NCBI GenBank assembly: GCA_048394785.1
Contig: DBFJGL010000009.1
Location: forward strand, 1 to 19,712
DNA length: 19,712 bases
Reading direction: 5' to 3'
Origin: DBFJGL01 sp048394785
Lineage (GTDB): Bacteria; Bacillota; Clostridia; Christensenellales; CAG-917
Shown: piece after piece, positions 1 through 5,391 of the stretch
Numbering within the stretch: the first letter of the stretch is position 1
Layout of the letters: every line of letters begins with the position of its first letter
Notes under the pieces: generated by a model
Databases searched by the model: none
What the model was told of the DNA's origin: nothing
What the model saw: only the letters and a program-made list of their open reading frames with translations
Made by a program: the position numbers and the translations under genes

Positions 1-82
1 GCATATAGTCTGCAAGTTGTTTGGTGGTAATATTTTGTTCTCGCCGTAATTCTTTTAAGCGTTCTGCGAACTTGACTTCCAT
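1..82 (-). CDS. XRE-family (Cro/CI-type) transcriptional regulator, N-terminal fragment
   Basis: Only the first 27 codons lie in the window; the gene continues beyond its left edge. Reading leftward from the ATG at 82-80 gives MEVKFAERLKELRREQNITT and then KQLADYM, the typical first two helices of a lambda-repressor-like helix-turn-helix (RLKELR, then the T/KQLA recognition-helix lead-in). The role inferred from the family is a DNA-binding repressor. It is divergent from the TM2 gene at 175, with two palindromes between them, so autoregulation and control of that neighbour are likely. No Shine-Dalgarno is visible upstream of the ATG. A TAAAAT box (95-90) ends only 7 nt before it, which suggests a leaderless message. 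The C-terminal half cannot be judged. Confidence 0.8.
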   Translation of the reverse strand, partial: MEVKFAERLKELRREQNITTKQLADYM

Positions 83-95
83 ATTTGCAATTTTA

Positions 96-108
96 GAACA
101 AATTGTTC
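96..108. promoter_or_regulatory. Operator 1, palindrome next to the XRE gene start
   Basis: GAACAAATTGTTC is an imperfect-centre palindrome (6-bp arms around one A) with GC following. It repeats the core of operator 2. It directly abuts the TAAAAT -10-like box (95-90) of the leftward regulator gene, so a bound protein would block that promoter. Likely bound by the adjacent XRE protein; this is inference from position and symmetry. Confidence 0.7.
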
Positions 109-116
109 GCCAAGAC

Positions 117-145
117 TTGACAGCGAACAAATTGTTCGCAATAAT
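117..145 (+). promoter_or_regulatory. Promoter of the TM2 gene
   Basis: A consensus -35 TTGACA at 117-122 and a -10-like AATAAT at 140-145 are separated by exactly 17 bp. Transcription would start near 152, leaving a short leader before the AGGAGG at 165-170 and the ATG at 175. The 17-bp spacer is entirely occupied by operator 2. Confidence 0.7.
123..139. promoter_or_regulatory. Operator 2, perfect 17-bp palindrome in the promoter spacer
   Basis: GCGAACAAATTGTTCGC has 8-bp perfectly complementary arms around a central A. It fills the spacer between the -35 and -10 of the rightward promoter. Its core recurs as operator 1, with centres 29 bp apart (102 and 131). The arrangement is that of a repressor operator with two sites between divergent genes. 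Confidence 0.8.
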
Positions 146-174
146 ATTCATACATTAAAATTTTAGGAGGAAAT

Positions 175-693
175 ATGGGGAAAACCGATATTTTATCTTT
201 AAGTCTGGCGGATTATTTTTCTTTTTATCTCAACAAAAAATTTGCATTATCCGCGGCAAAAAGGTGTTCGGAATGTGATTTGTACAGAGTGTCCGAGGTG
301 CTTAGCACCTGCAACATGAAGTCGCCGCGAGTAGTGCTTGCACTCTCGTTTTTCTTCGGACATCTCGGCGTGGACAGATTTTTTCTGGGTACCGTGAAGG
401 ACATCATCATAGGCGTTGTCAAGTTGGTGATCAATTTTGTGGCATGTTTATTGTTGCTGCTCGGCGCCGTTACTATGGAAGCAGACGCGGTAACAGGCGA
501 ACCGCTGTTAAATATTTCGCTTTTACTCGGTACTATAATATGGATACCTGCGGAAATACTGACGGTTGTGGACATATTTTTGGCTTTTTACAATGCGCAC
601 AAACACAACGAGATGATGCTGTACGTAATTTTTAACGACGCGTCGAGATGGCCAAAAAAGGAAGAGGAAAAACCGCCTGTCGCAGTGTTATAA
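175..693 (+). CDS. TM2-domain membrane protein
   Basis: A 172-residue protein with a TM2 domain. Residues 51-72 form a first hydrophobic helix ending in the family signature GHLGVDRFFLG (62-72), and a second helix spans about 78-99. A further hydrophobic stretch at about 112-140 is probably another one or two passes. The charged C-terminus (KKEEEK) is presumably cytoplasmic. The N-terminal 45 residues hold a CSEC pair (Cys31, Cys34) and are not recognised. The exact role of bacterial TM2 proteins is poorly known. The start is supported by AGGAGG at 165-170, 4 nt before the ATG. The gene stands alone under a promoter with an operator in its spacer, divergent from an XRE repressor, so its expression is probably repressed by default. 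No terminator is obvious after the stop. Confidence 0.8.
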   Translation: MGKTDILSLSLADYFSFYLNKKFALSAAKRCSECDLYRVSEVLSTCNMKSPRVVLALSFFFGHLGVDRFFLGTVKDIIIGVVKLVINFVACLLLLLGAVTMEADAVTGEPLLNISLLLGTIIWIPAEILTVVDIFLAFYNAHKHNEMMLYVIFNDASRWPKKEEEKPPVAVL

Positions 694-721
694 TTGGAAA
701 TTTACGGCTATAACGCAGAAA

Positions 722-779
722 AGAGTTCTCGTTAAACCGTTTATATGGTGTACGTTCCTATTTAGGGGATTGCCGCGCT
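722..779 (+). repeat. Direct repeat copy A (pair with 1048-1106)
   Basis: Starts AGAGTTCTCGTTA, continues through CCGTTTATATGG and ends in TTTAGGGGATTGCCGCGCT. Nearly the same string recurs at 1048-1106, with a handful of mismatches and a 1-bp length difference. The two copies bracket the unique part of the left arm, as if one unit has been duplicated or inserted into another copy of the same repeat. Confidence 0.75.
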
Positions 780-1103
780 GTCTAACAGGCAGAGTGCTTG
801 TATAATAACCCTTAATGCGTAAGTCCACCCCCAACCCCCTCGTAGGGGGCTTCGCGGATTGCGCGGCGAAGTAACGGGTTGTATTATGTCACTCGCGAAA
901 GGTACGAACAAAATTTTTGCCCTCTCTTGTACAAAGTATCAACCGCGCAAGTCCTATTCGTCGGGGCGTCGCCCCTCCCGCAAACCTACGCTCTCCGTTT
1001 ATGCTTTACTGCTCAACACTGATTGCCGTCGCCTTTTGCGCACGCTCAGAGTTCTCGTTACACCGTTTATATGGTTTGCGTCCTCTATTTAGGGGATTGC
1101 CGC
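763..1103 (+). repeat. Long inverted repeat, left arm
   Basis: This segment recurs in inverse orientation at 2561-3037. Shared blocks include TGCTTGTATAATAACCCTTA, the CGTAGGGGGCTTCGCGG block, CGAACAAAATTTTTGCCCTC, CGCAAGTCCTATTCGTCGGG and the closing CTATTTAGGGGATTGCCGCG. By eye the core from 843 onward is close to nine-tenths identical to its partner. Both ends carry TTAGGGGAT. It looks like a dispersed non-coding repeat of this genome rather than a gene, since open frames shift between copies. Confidence 0.85.
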
Positions 1104-1475
1104 GCTTCGCCTGCGGCTACGCTCGCAATGACACTGTATAATCTAACGTGTCACTGCGAGGAACAGAGTGACGCGGCAGTCCCATATGCAGAACCGTAAA
1201 CTATGTATGCAGACAATATTGTTGTGCTCCTTAGGGGATTGCCGCGCTTCGCCTGCGGCTACGCTCGCAATGACACCGTGTTCAGATGTGTCACTGCGAG
1301 GAACAGAGTGACGCGGCAGTCCCATATGCAGAGCCGTAAACTATGTGTGCAGACAATATTGTGCGCTCCTTAGGGGATTGCCGCGCTTCGCCTGCGGCTA
1401 CGCTCGCAATGACACTAAATACCACGTGTCACTGCGAGGAGCAATATAATTGCGACGTGGCAGTCCCATATTTAG
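1089..1475. repeat. Tandem array of ~140-bp hairpin units (about 2.7 copies)
   Basis: Units start at 1089, 1231 and 1370, spaced 142 and 139 bp. Each unit has a left half, TTAGGGGATTGCCGCGC through CTCGCAATGACAC (1089-1134, 1231-1276, 1370-1415), and a right half, GTGTCACTGCGAGG through CGCGGCAGTCCCATATGCAG (from 1148, 1288 and 1426). The halves are imperfect inverted repeats of each other, so each unit can fold into a long hairpin. The third right half is degenerate (GAGCAATATAATTGCGACGT). Linker sequence between units (CCGTAAACTATGT, CAGACAATATTGT) is also conserved, so whole units were duplicated. Confidence 0.85.
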
Positions 1476-1565
1476 AGATGTGAATTATTTGCATAGATGA
1501 TATTGTCTGTCCTATGCAGAGGAATACACTTTGTTAAATCATTTATCAAGTTTTTATTTTCTGTT

Positions 1566-1805
1566 TTACGAATTGCGCTTGTAATACTCGATTATGTATT
1601 TTACGTCGTCTGCGGCTTCGTTCAATCTTGCGGCGGCGTTGATTTTGCGCGGCTGTTTGTTTCTCCATTTCGGACACAATTCGCTTTCTTTAATTCCATA
1701 CTTACGCATAGTGCAATACCCGTACTTTTCTTTGAAAAATCTGAACGGTATTTTGCTGTACAGTTGCTGATAACAATCGCAGTTTTTGCAGGCAGGCTTA
1801 ATCAT
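1566..1805 (-). CDS. Small four-cysteine protein, putative metal- or cluster-binding (distal gene)
   Basis: A 79-residue protein, not assigned to a known family. Cys6, Cys9, Cys31 and Cys44 form a C-X2-C-X21-C-X12-C pattern ending CPKW, with an extra Cys11 beside the first pair and a GYC motif at 29-31. Spacing and motif match exactly the protein encoded immediately upstream, so the two domains look paralogous. Such a layout suggests a small zinc or iron-sulfur site, by analogy with other CxxC...C...C mini-proteins; the ligand is not shown. The C-terminal third (residues 50-79) is charged and probably helical. Its ATG overlaps the end of the upstream gene by 8 nt (ATGATTAA), implying translational coupling. 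Codon use is AT-rich compared with the glycolytic genes. Confidence 0.65.
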   Translation of the reverse strand: MIKPACKNCDCYQQLYSKIPFRFFKEKYGYCTMRKYGIKESELCPKWRNKQPRKINAAARLNEAADDVKYIIEYYKRNS

Positions 1806-2091
1806 CGGCTTTGAGTTCCTCCTCCGTTTCCTGCAATATCTGTCTTATGCCCGATATATCGTCAAGCATTTTGAAAAGAAAGTCCAACGAATGATTTTTG
1901 TTTACAATAAATCTGCGTTTGCCGACAATCCACTTTTCGCAATCGTGCCGATTTTCAACAATGCGGTTATGCCTATGGCAGTACCCCACGTCTGAACGTA
2001 CAAAACGGCTTGTGCCCCTCGTATAATATCCGCTGAAATAGTAACAGCTGTGACAATGCTTGTTAGCGGTGTTATGGTTGTTGTTTTCCAT
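1798..2091 (-). CDS. Small four-cysteine protein, putative metal- or cluster-binding (proximal gene)
   Basis: A 97-residue protein of unknown function. After an Asn/His-rich start, Cys13, Cys16, Cys38 and Cys51 form C-X2-C-X21-C-X12-C followed by EKW, with GYC at 36-38. This is the same spacing as in the downstream gene. His12, His14, His39, His41 and His49 lie near the cysteines and could add ligands. Residues 65-97 (HSLDFLFKMLDDISGIRQIL, then acidic) look like an amphipathic helix, perhaps for oligomerisation. The start is supported by AAAAGGAG (2105-2098), 6 nt before the ATG. It is transcribed from the consensus promoter at 2164-2135 and is divergent from an XRE regulator. Nothing identifies a substrate or partner beyond the coupled paralogue. 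Confidence 0.7.
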   Translation of the reverse strand: MENNNHNTANKHCHSCYYFSGYYTRGTSRFVRSDVGYCHRHNRIVENRHDCEKWIVGKRRFIVNKNHSLDFLFKMLDDISGIRQILQETEEELKADD

Positions 2092-2123
2092 TGTTTTCTC
2101 CTTTTAGGTTATTAAAGTGTATT

Positions 2124-2189
2124 CTACTGCAAAAATTATACAGTAGTTTGCACTGCATTGTCAACCAAAAAGCAGTGGTTTGCACTACA
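2124..2189. promoter_or_regulatory. XRE operator array between the divergent genes
   Basis: CAGTAGTTTGCACTGCA (2141-2157) recurs as CAGTGGTTTGCACTACA (2173-2189) with 15 of 17 identities, offset by 32 bp, about three helical turns. The first site contains the inverted repeat CAGT-N7-ACTG, the second AGTG-N5-CACT. A further half-site CTACTG at 2124-2129 pairs with CAGTAG at 2141-2146 across the -10 box of the leftward promoter. The sites overlap the leftward promoter and the likely start region of the regulator gene, so the regulator probably represses both. Confidence 0.7.
2135..2164 (-). promoter_or_regulatory. Promoter of the Cys4 operon
   Basis: On the minus strand a perfect -35 TTGACA (2164-2159) and a perfect -10 TATAAT (2140-2135) are separated by 18 bp. 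The spacer carries the first operator copy. With consensus boxes this promoter should be strong unless repressed. Confidence 0.8.
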
Positions 2190-2208
2190 ATACAAAAAAG
2201 GAGAAAAA

Positions 2209-2427
2209 ATGGAGCTTAAAAAACAAATAGGTCAAAGAATAAAAGCCGCAAGAAAAACTGCTTCACTGACACAAAAAGTCGTTAGTGAAAAAATGGGTAT
2301 GGTAATACAACAATATCAAACCTATGAAAGCGGAAGATATGAGTTGAATTATCAACAGTTGATTAACCTGTGCAGAATACTTGATGTTTCGGCAGATTAT
2401 TTATTGGGACTTACAGATAATTATTAG
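2209..2427 (+). CDS. XRE-family helix-turn-helix regulator, 72 aa
   Basis: A single-domain Cro/C1-type DNA-binding protein. Residues 1-65 form the five-helix domain: KKQIGQRIKAARKTASLTQK leads into the recognition region (VVSEKMGMVIQQYQTYESGR), then YELNYQQLINLCRILDVSADYLLG, a classic C-terminal signature of this family. No sensory or dimerisation domain follows. The start at 2209 is chosen because AAGGAG (2198-2203) lies 5 nt upstream; the earlier in-frame TTG at 2158 has no ribosome binding site and would run through the operators. A TACAAT box at 2186-2191, without a clear -35, may be its weak promoter. Codons are AT-rich with frequent AGA and AAA, unlike pgk, which suggests acquired DNA. 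It is divergent from the Cys4 operon and is the likely repressor. Confidence 0.85.
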   Translation: MELKKQIGQRIKAARKTASLTQKVVSEKMGMVIQQYQTYESGRYELNYQQLINLCRILDVSADYLLGLTDNY

Positions 2428-2449
2428 TATTTGCTGTGTCCGTTCCTGT

Positions 2450-2578
2450 TTAGGGGACTGCCACGTCGTTTCACTCCTCGCAGTGACACATCTGAATACG
2501 ACGTCATTGCGAGTGCAATGAGCAATCCCGTGAGCGAAGCGAACGGCTTGCGCTATTGCACGCGGCAATCCCCTAAAT
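2450..2578. repeat. Dispersed hairpin repeat cluster (same family as 1089-1475)
   Basis: Contains TTAGGGGACTGCC with CTCGCAGTGACAC (2450-2489), followed by GTCATTGCGAG (2503-2513) and CGCGGCAATCCCCTAAATAG (2561-2580). These are the left and right half motifs of the tandem units in diverged form, again in inverted arrangement. An extra segment at about 2515-2560 lies inside the second half. Confidence 0.75.
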
Positions 2579-3037
2579 AGAGGACGCAAACCATATAAAC
2601 GGTTTATCGTAAACTTTGAGCGGGAGAAAAGGCGACGGCAGGGAGTGTTGAGCAGTAAAGCATAAACGGAGAGCGTCGGTGTGCTTGGAGTGGGCGACGC
2701 CCCGACGAATAGGACTTGCGCGGTTGATACTCTGTACAAGGGAGGGCAAAAATTTTGTTCGTACCTTTCGCGAGTGACATAATACTGCCCGTTGCTCCAC
2801 CGCGCAATCCGCGAAGCCCCCTACGAGAAATAGGAAAAAAACCGCGTGTGCTTAAGCGTGGAGCACGTAGTGCGTAACATAACACACGCGGAAGAAGCGA
2901 AAATAAAGAAGTGAGTAACATTGCGTCATCAGGCGCAATCAAACGAGCGCAAAGATTTTCGCGAGGGGGTGGGCTTACGCATTAAGGGTTATTATACAAG
3001 CACTCTGCCTATTAGATAGGCGCGCGAAATCCCCTAA
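2561..3037 (-). repeat. Long inverted repeat, right arm
   Basis: Reverse complement of 763-1103, ending at the TTAGGGGAT motif (3037). It is longer than the left arm because of a 138-bp segment at 2826-2963 absent from the left copy. Together the arms enclose about 1.45 kb containing the tandem hairpin array, the Cys4 operon and the XRE gene. No transposase is encoded between them. Confidence 0.85.
2826..2963. repeat. 138-bp module inserted in the right arm
   Basis: In the left arm the G/C-rich CCACCCCC...CCCCCT block runs straight into CGTAGGGGGC; in the right arm this segment interrupts the junction. It carries the inverted repeat CCGCGTGTG (2842-2850) and CACACGCGG (2883-2891), enclosing GCACGTAGTGC. 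It has no open frame of its own. It may be a nested small element or a part lost from the left copy. Confidence 0.6.
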
Positions 3038-3125
3038 ACGGGAGTGTAGTGTTTTGTTATACTTAAATTTATTCGCACCTCGTTACCGATGATTTAATCC
3101 CACTGCTTTTATTTTAATAATATAT

Positions 3126-3154
3126 TTGCCATACGCGCGCGTATATGATATAAT
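3126..3154 (+). promoter_or_regulatory. Promoter of the glycolytic cluster, with spacer palindrome
   Basis: TTGCCA (3126-3131) and TATAAT (3149-3154) are spaced 17 bp apart, with a TG extension at 3146-3147. The spacer holds a perfect 14-bp palindrome, ATACGCGCGCGTAT (3131-3144). A start near 3161 gives a short leader with AAGGAG at 3177-3182 before the pgk ATG at 3190. The palindrome could be an operator for an unknown regulator. Confidence 0.75.
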
Positions 3155-3189
3155 GCTTCCCGTAAAATCATAATTCAAGGAGATTTATT

Positions 3190-4491
3190 ATGGCAAAAAT
3201 GACAGTCAGAGATATCGACGTCAAAGGCAAAAAGTGTCTTACCCGCGTCGATTTTAACGTACCTATGGTTGACGGCGTAATCACCGACGAAAACCGCATT
3301 CAGGGCGCGTTGCCCACCATCAAATATCTGATGGACAACGGCGCGAAAGTCATACTTTGCTCCCATATGGGCAAGCCCCACAACATCTTCACCGAAGGTT
3401 TCGGGCTCACCAAGAAAGAGAAGAAGGCGGTGGAAGCTCTTCCCGAGGGCGAGCGCGAGGCGGCAAAGGCAGAGTATATTGCCAAAGCCTTGAAGAACGA
3501 CGCAAAGAAATTCAGCCTTAAACCCGTTGCGGACAGACTGAACGAGATATTCCCCGGCAAGGTTACTTTTGCAACCGATTTGGTGGGCGACGACGCTCAC
3601 GCAAAGGTAGCCGCGCTCAAAGACGGCGAGTGCGTTCTGCTTGAAAACACACGTTTTGACGCAGGCGAGGAAAAGAACAGCGAAGAACTGTGCAAAAAAC
3701 TTGCTGATTTCTGCGACGTGTACGTAAACGACGCGTTCGGAACGGCGCACCGCGCGCACGCAACCACCGCAGGCATTGTTCAGTACGGTTTTGCAAAGAC
3801 GGCGGTGTCCGGCTTCCTTATCGAAAAGGAATTGAAGTTCTTGGGCAACGCGGTTGAAACTCCCGTCAGACCTTTCGTCGCAATTTTGGGCGGCGCAAAA
3901 GTTTCCGACAAAATCAACGTCATCAACAGCCTTATCGATAAGTGCGACAGCCTTATCATCGGCGGCGGTATGGCTTACACCTTCAAGAAGGCCCAGGGTT
4001 ATTCCGTCGGTACGTCCCTCCTCGAAGAAGACAAAATCGAGCTTGCGAAGGAGCTGTTCAAAAAGGCGGAAGACAAGGGCGTTAAACTGCTTCTGCCCGT
4101 GGATAACGTCATAGCGGACGCGTTCAGCAACGACGCGAATACGCAGGTTGTGGAAGGCAATATCCCCGACGGTTGGATGGGACTTGACATCGGACCCAAG
4201 ACGGTCGAGCTGTTCTCCGACGCTATCAAGAACGCAAAGACGGTAGTGTGGAACGGACCTATGGGCGTGTTTGAAATGGAAAAATTCGCGGTGGGCACCA
4301 AGGCGGTTGCGGCTGCGCTCGCGGCAACGGACGCCATCACGGTAATCGGCGGCGGCGACAGCGCGGCGGCAGTAGCTCAGCTCGGATACGCCGACAAGAT
4401 GACGCACATCTCCACCGGCGGCGGCGCGAGCCTTGAATTTTTGGAAGGCAAGGTTCTGCCCGGCATCGCGTGCCTTAACGACAAGGACTAA
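3190..4491 (+). CDS. pgk: Phosphoglycerate kinase
   Basis: Catalyses reversible phosphate transfer from 1,3-bisphosphoglycerate to ADP, the first ATP-yielding step of lower glycolysis, in the cytoplasm. The N-domain has the substrate-binding RVDFNVP motif near residue 20 and CSHMGKP at 57-63. The nucleotide-binding C-domain shows GGAKVSDKI, WNGPMGVFE near 355-363, the GGGDSAA loop and STGGGASLEFLEG near the end. At 433 residues it is about 40 longer than usual (390-400). The extra length is mostly a Lys/Glu-rich segment at about residues 66-105, between the SHMGKP and FSLKPVADRL motifs. The start is fixed by AAGGAG 7 nt upstream. It heads the cluster with tpiA and gpmI. Confidence 0.98.
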   Translation: MAKMTVRDIDVKGKKCLTRVDFNVPMVDGVITDENRIQGALPTIKYLMDNGAKVILCSHMGKPHNIFTEGFGLTKKEKKAVEALPEGEREAAKAEYIAKALKNDAKKFSLKPVADRLNEIFPGKVTFATDLVGDDAHAKVAALKDGECVLLENTRFDAGEEKNSEELCKKLADFCDVYVNDAFGTAHRAHATTAGIVQYGFAKTAVSGFLIEKELKFLGNAVETPVRPFVAILGGAKVSDKINVINSLIDKCDSLIIGGGMAYTFKKAQGYSVGTSLLEEDKIELAKELFKKAEDKGVKLLLPVDNVIADAFSNDANTQVVEGNIPDGWMGLDIGPKTVELFSDAIKNAKTVVWNGPMGVFEMEKFAVGTKAVAAALAATDAITVIGGGDSAAAVAQLGYADKMTHISTGGGASLEFLEGKVLPGIACLNDKD

Positions 4492-4515
4492 AAACACAAA
4501 TCAGGCGTTAAACAA

Positions 4516-4544
4516 GCGGTTTTGACAGATAAACCGCCTGTTTT
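4516..4544 (+). terminator. Hairpin with short T-run between pgk and tpiA
   Basis: GCGGTTT (4516-4522) pairs with AAACCGC (4531-4537) over an 8-nt loop, followed by CTGTTTT. The stem is only 7 bp, so it may be a partial terminator or an mRNA stabiliser tuning expression of the downstream genes rather than a full stop. The rest of the 147-bp gap shows no clear promoter. Confidence 0.45.
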
Positions 4545-4638
4545 CCGCACAATATGCCCTTAAACGCAGCGTCACGCAAGCATTCGGCAGGCGGCGCGTC
4601 AACGGGCGGTAAAAAGAATAAAAATAACGGAGATTATT

Positions 4639-5391
4639 ATGGCAAGAAAGGCAATTATCGCAGGCAACTGGAAAATGAACAACACCATCGCGGAAACAAA
4701 GGCTCTTATCACCGACCTTATTCCGCTCGTTAAAGACGCCGCGTGCGACGTGGTTATATGCACTCCTTATACCGACCTCGCAACCGCAGTCGCAATGACC
4801 GAAGGCACCAATATCAAAGTCGGCGCAGAGAATGTGCATTGGGCGGAAAAGGGCGCGTTCACGGGCGAAATCAGCGCAAAAATGCTTGTTGAGCTCGGCG
4901 TGGAATACGTCATCATCGGACACAGCGAACGCCGTCAGTATTTCGGCGAAACCGACGAAACCGTCAATGCGCGCACCAAAGCCGCGCTTGCGGCGGGCTT
5001 GAAGCCCATCGTCTGCATAGGCGAAACCCTCGACGAGAGAGAGGCAGGCAAGGTTGAAGAAGTGCTTGTACGCCAGACCGAAGGCGCGTTCAAGGATATT
5101 CCGTCCTCCGAGCTCGAAAACATCGTCATCGCATACGAACCCGTATGGGCAATCGGCACAGGCAAAACCGCAACGGCGGAGCAGGCTGACGAAACCATCA
5201 AAATCGTGCGCGACACTATGGCAAGACTTTACTGCGCAAACTGCGCCGAGAACAAATTGCGCATTCAGTACGGCGGCAGTATGAATCCCAAGAACGTCAA
5301 AGAGCTTATGGCAATGGAGCAGATTGACGGCGGTCTTATCGGCGGCGCGTCCCTGAAAGCGGCTGATTTCGCACAGGTTGTAAATTATTAA
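4639..5391 (+). CDS. tpiA: Triose-phosphate isomerase
   Basis: Interconverts dihydroxyacetone phosphate and glyceraldehyde 3-phosphate, feeding both trioses into lower glycolysis. The 250-residue length is normal for the TIM-barrel family. Catalytic residues are visible: Lys12 in GNWKMN, His95 in IIGHSERR, and Glu167 in YEPVWAIGTGKTA, which also forms the start of the mobile loop. The phosphate-binding GGS (QYGGSMNPKN) and the GGLIGGASL end are intact. A GGAG at 4629-4632 precedes the ATG. It lies 147 bp after pgk and 152 bp before gpmI, in a gene order common in Firmicutes. Confidence 0.98.
   Translation: MARKAIIAGNWKMNNTIAETKALITDLIPLVKDAACDVVICTPYTDLATAVAMTEGTNIKVGAENVHWAEKGAFTGEISAKMLVELGVEYVIIGHSERRQYFGETDETVNARTKAALAAGLKPIVCIGETLDEREAGKVEEVLVRQTEGAFKDIPSSELENIVIAYEPVWAIGTGKTATAEQADETIKIVRDTMARLYCANCAENKLRIQYGGSMNPKNVKELMAMEQIDGGLIGGASLKAADFAQVVNY

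Larger units (their letters stand above)
694..1565. other. Gene-free repeat region, 872 bp
   Basis: No credible gene is present. The stretch contains a 57-bp direct repeat (722-779 and 1048-1106), the left arm of a long inverted repeat (763-1103) and a tandem hairpin array (1089-1475). The short open frames here (for example 859-1092 and 1143-1325) run through these repeats, lack ribosome binding sites and have low-complexity, arginine/serine-rich translations. The last ~90 bp before the Cys4 genes show nothing recognisable. Confidence 0.7.
2428..3125. other. Gene-free repeat region downstream of the XRE gene
   Basis: About 700 bp without a credible gene. It holds a hairpin repeat cluster (2450-2578), the right arm of the long inverted repeat (2561-3037) with an inserted 138-bp module, and then about 90 bp of AT-rich sequence leading to the pgk promoter. 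Reading frames on the minus strand here (2401-2942) are the mirror of those in the left arm and share no ribosome binding site. Confidence 0.7.

Noticed and set aside
859..1325. Several short open frames in both directions (for example 859-1092 and 1143-1325)
   Set aside because: They lie in the dispersed and tandem repeats, lack ribosome binding sites and change frame between repeat copies.
1089..1475. Possible CRISPR array
   Set aside because: Units are about 140 bp, each an inverted repeat with conserved linkers; there are no short repeats with unique spacers and no cas genes.
1497..1995. Rightward open frames 1497-1814 and 1786-1995
   Set aside because: They are antisense to the Cys4 genes, which have a ribosome binding site, coupling overlap and a consensus promoter.
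2158..2208. Upstream TTG start for the XRE regulator
   Set aside because: It has no ribosome binding site and lies within operator and promoter sequence; the ATG at 2209 has AAGGAG at ideal spacing.
1566..2427. Toxin-antitoxin system
   Set aside because: The divergent regulator and small genes fit superficially, but neither Cys4 protein resembles a known toxin and the regulator is not in the same operon; kept as a regulatory module of unknown function.
2401..2942. Overlapping minus-strand open frames after the XRE gene
   Set aside because: They run through the right arm of the inverted repeat and mirror the spurious frames of the left arm.
3175..4497. 440-codon minus-strand open frame opposite pgk
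   Set aside because: Shadow of the GC-rich pgk codons; the translation is Arg/Val/His-rich with no family motif, while pgk is unmistakable.
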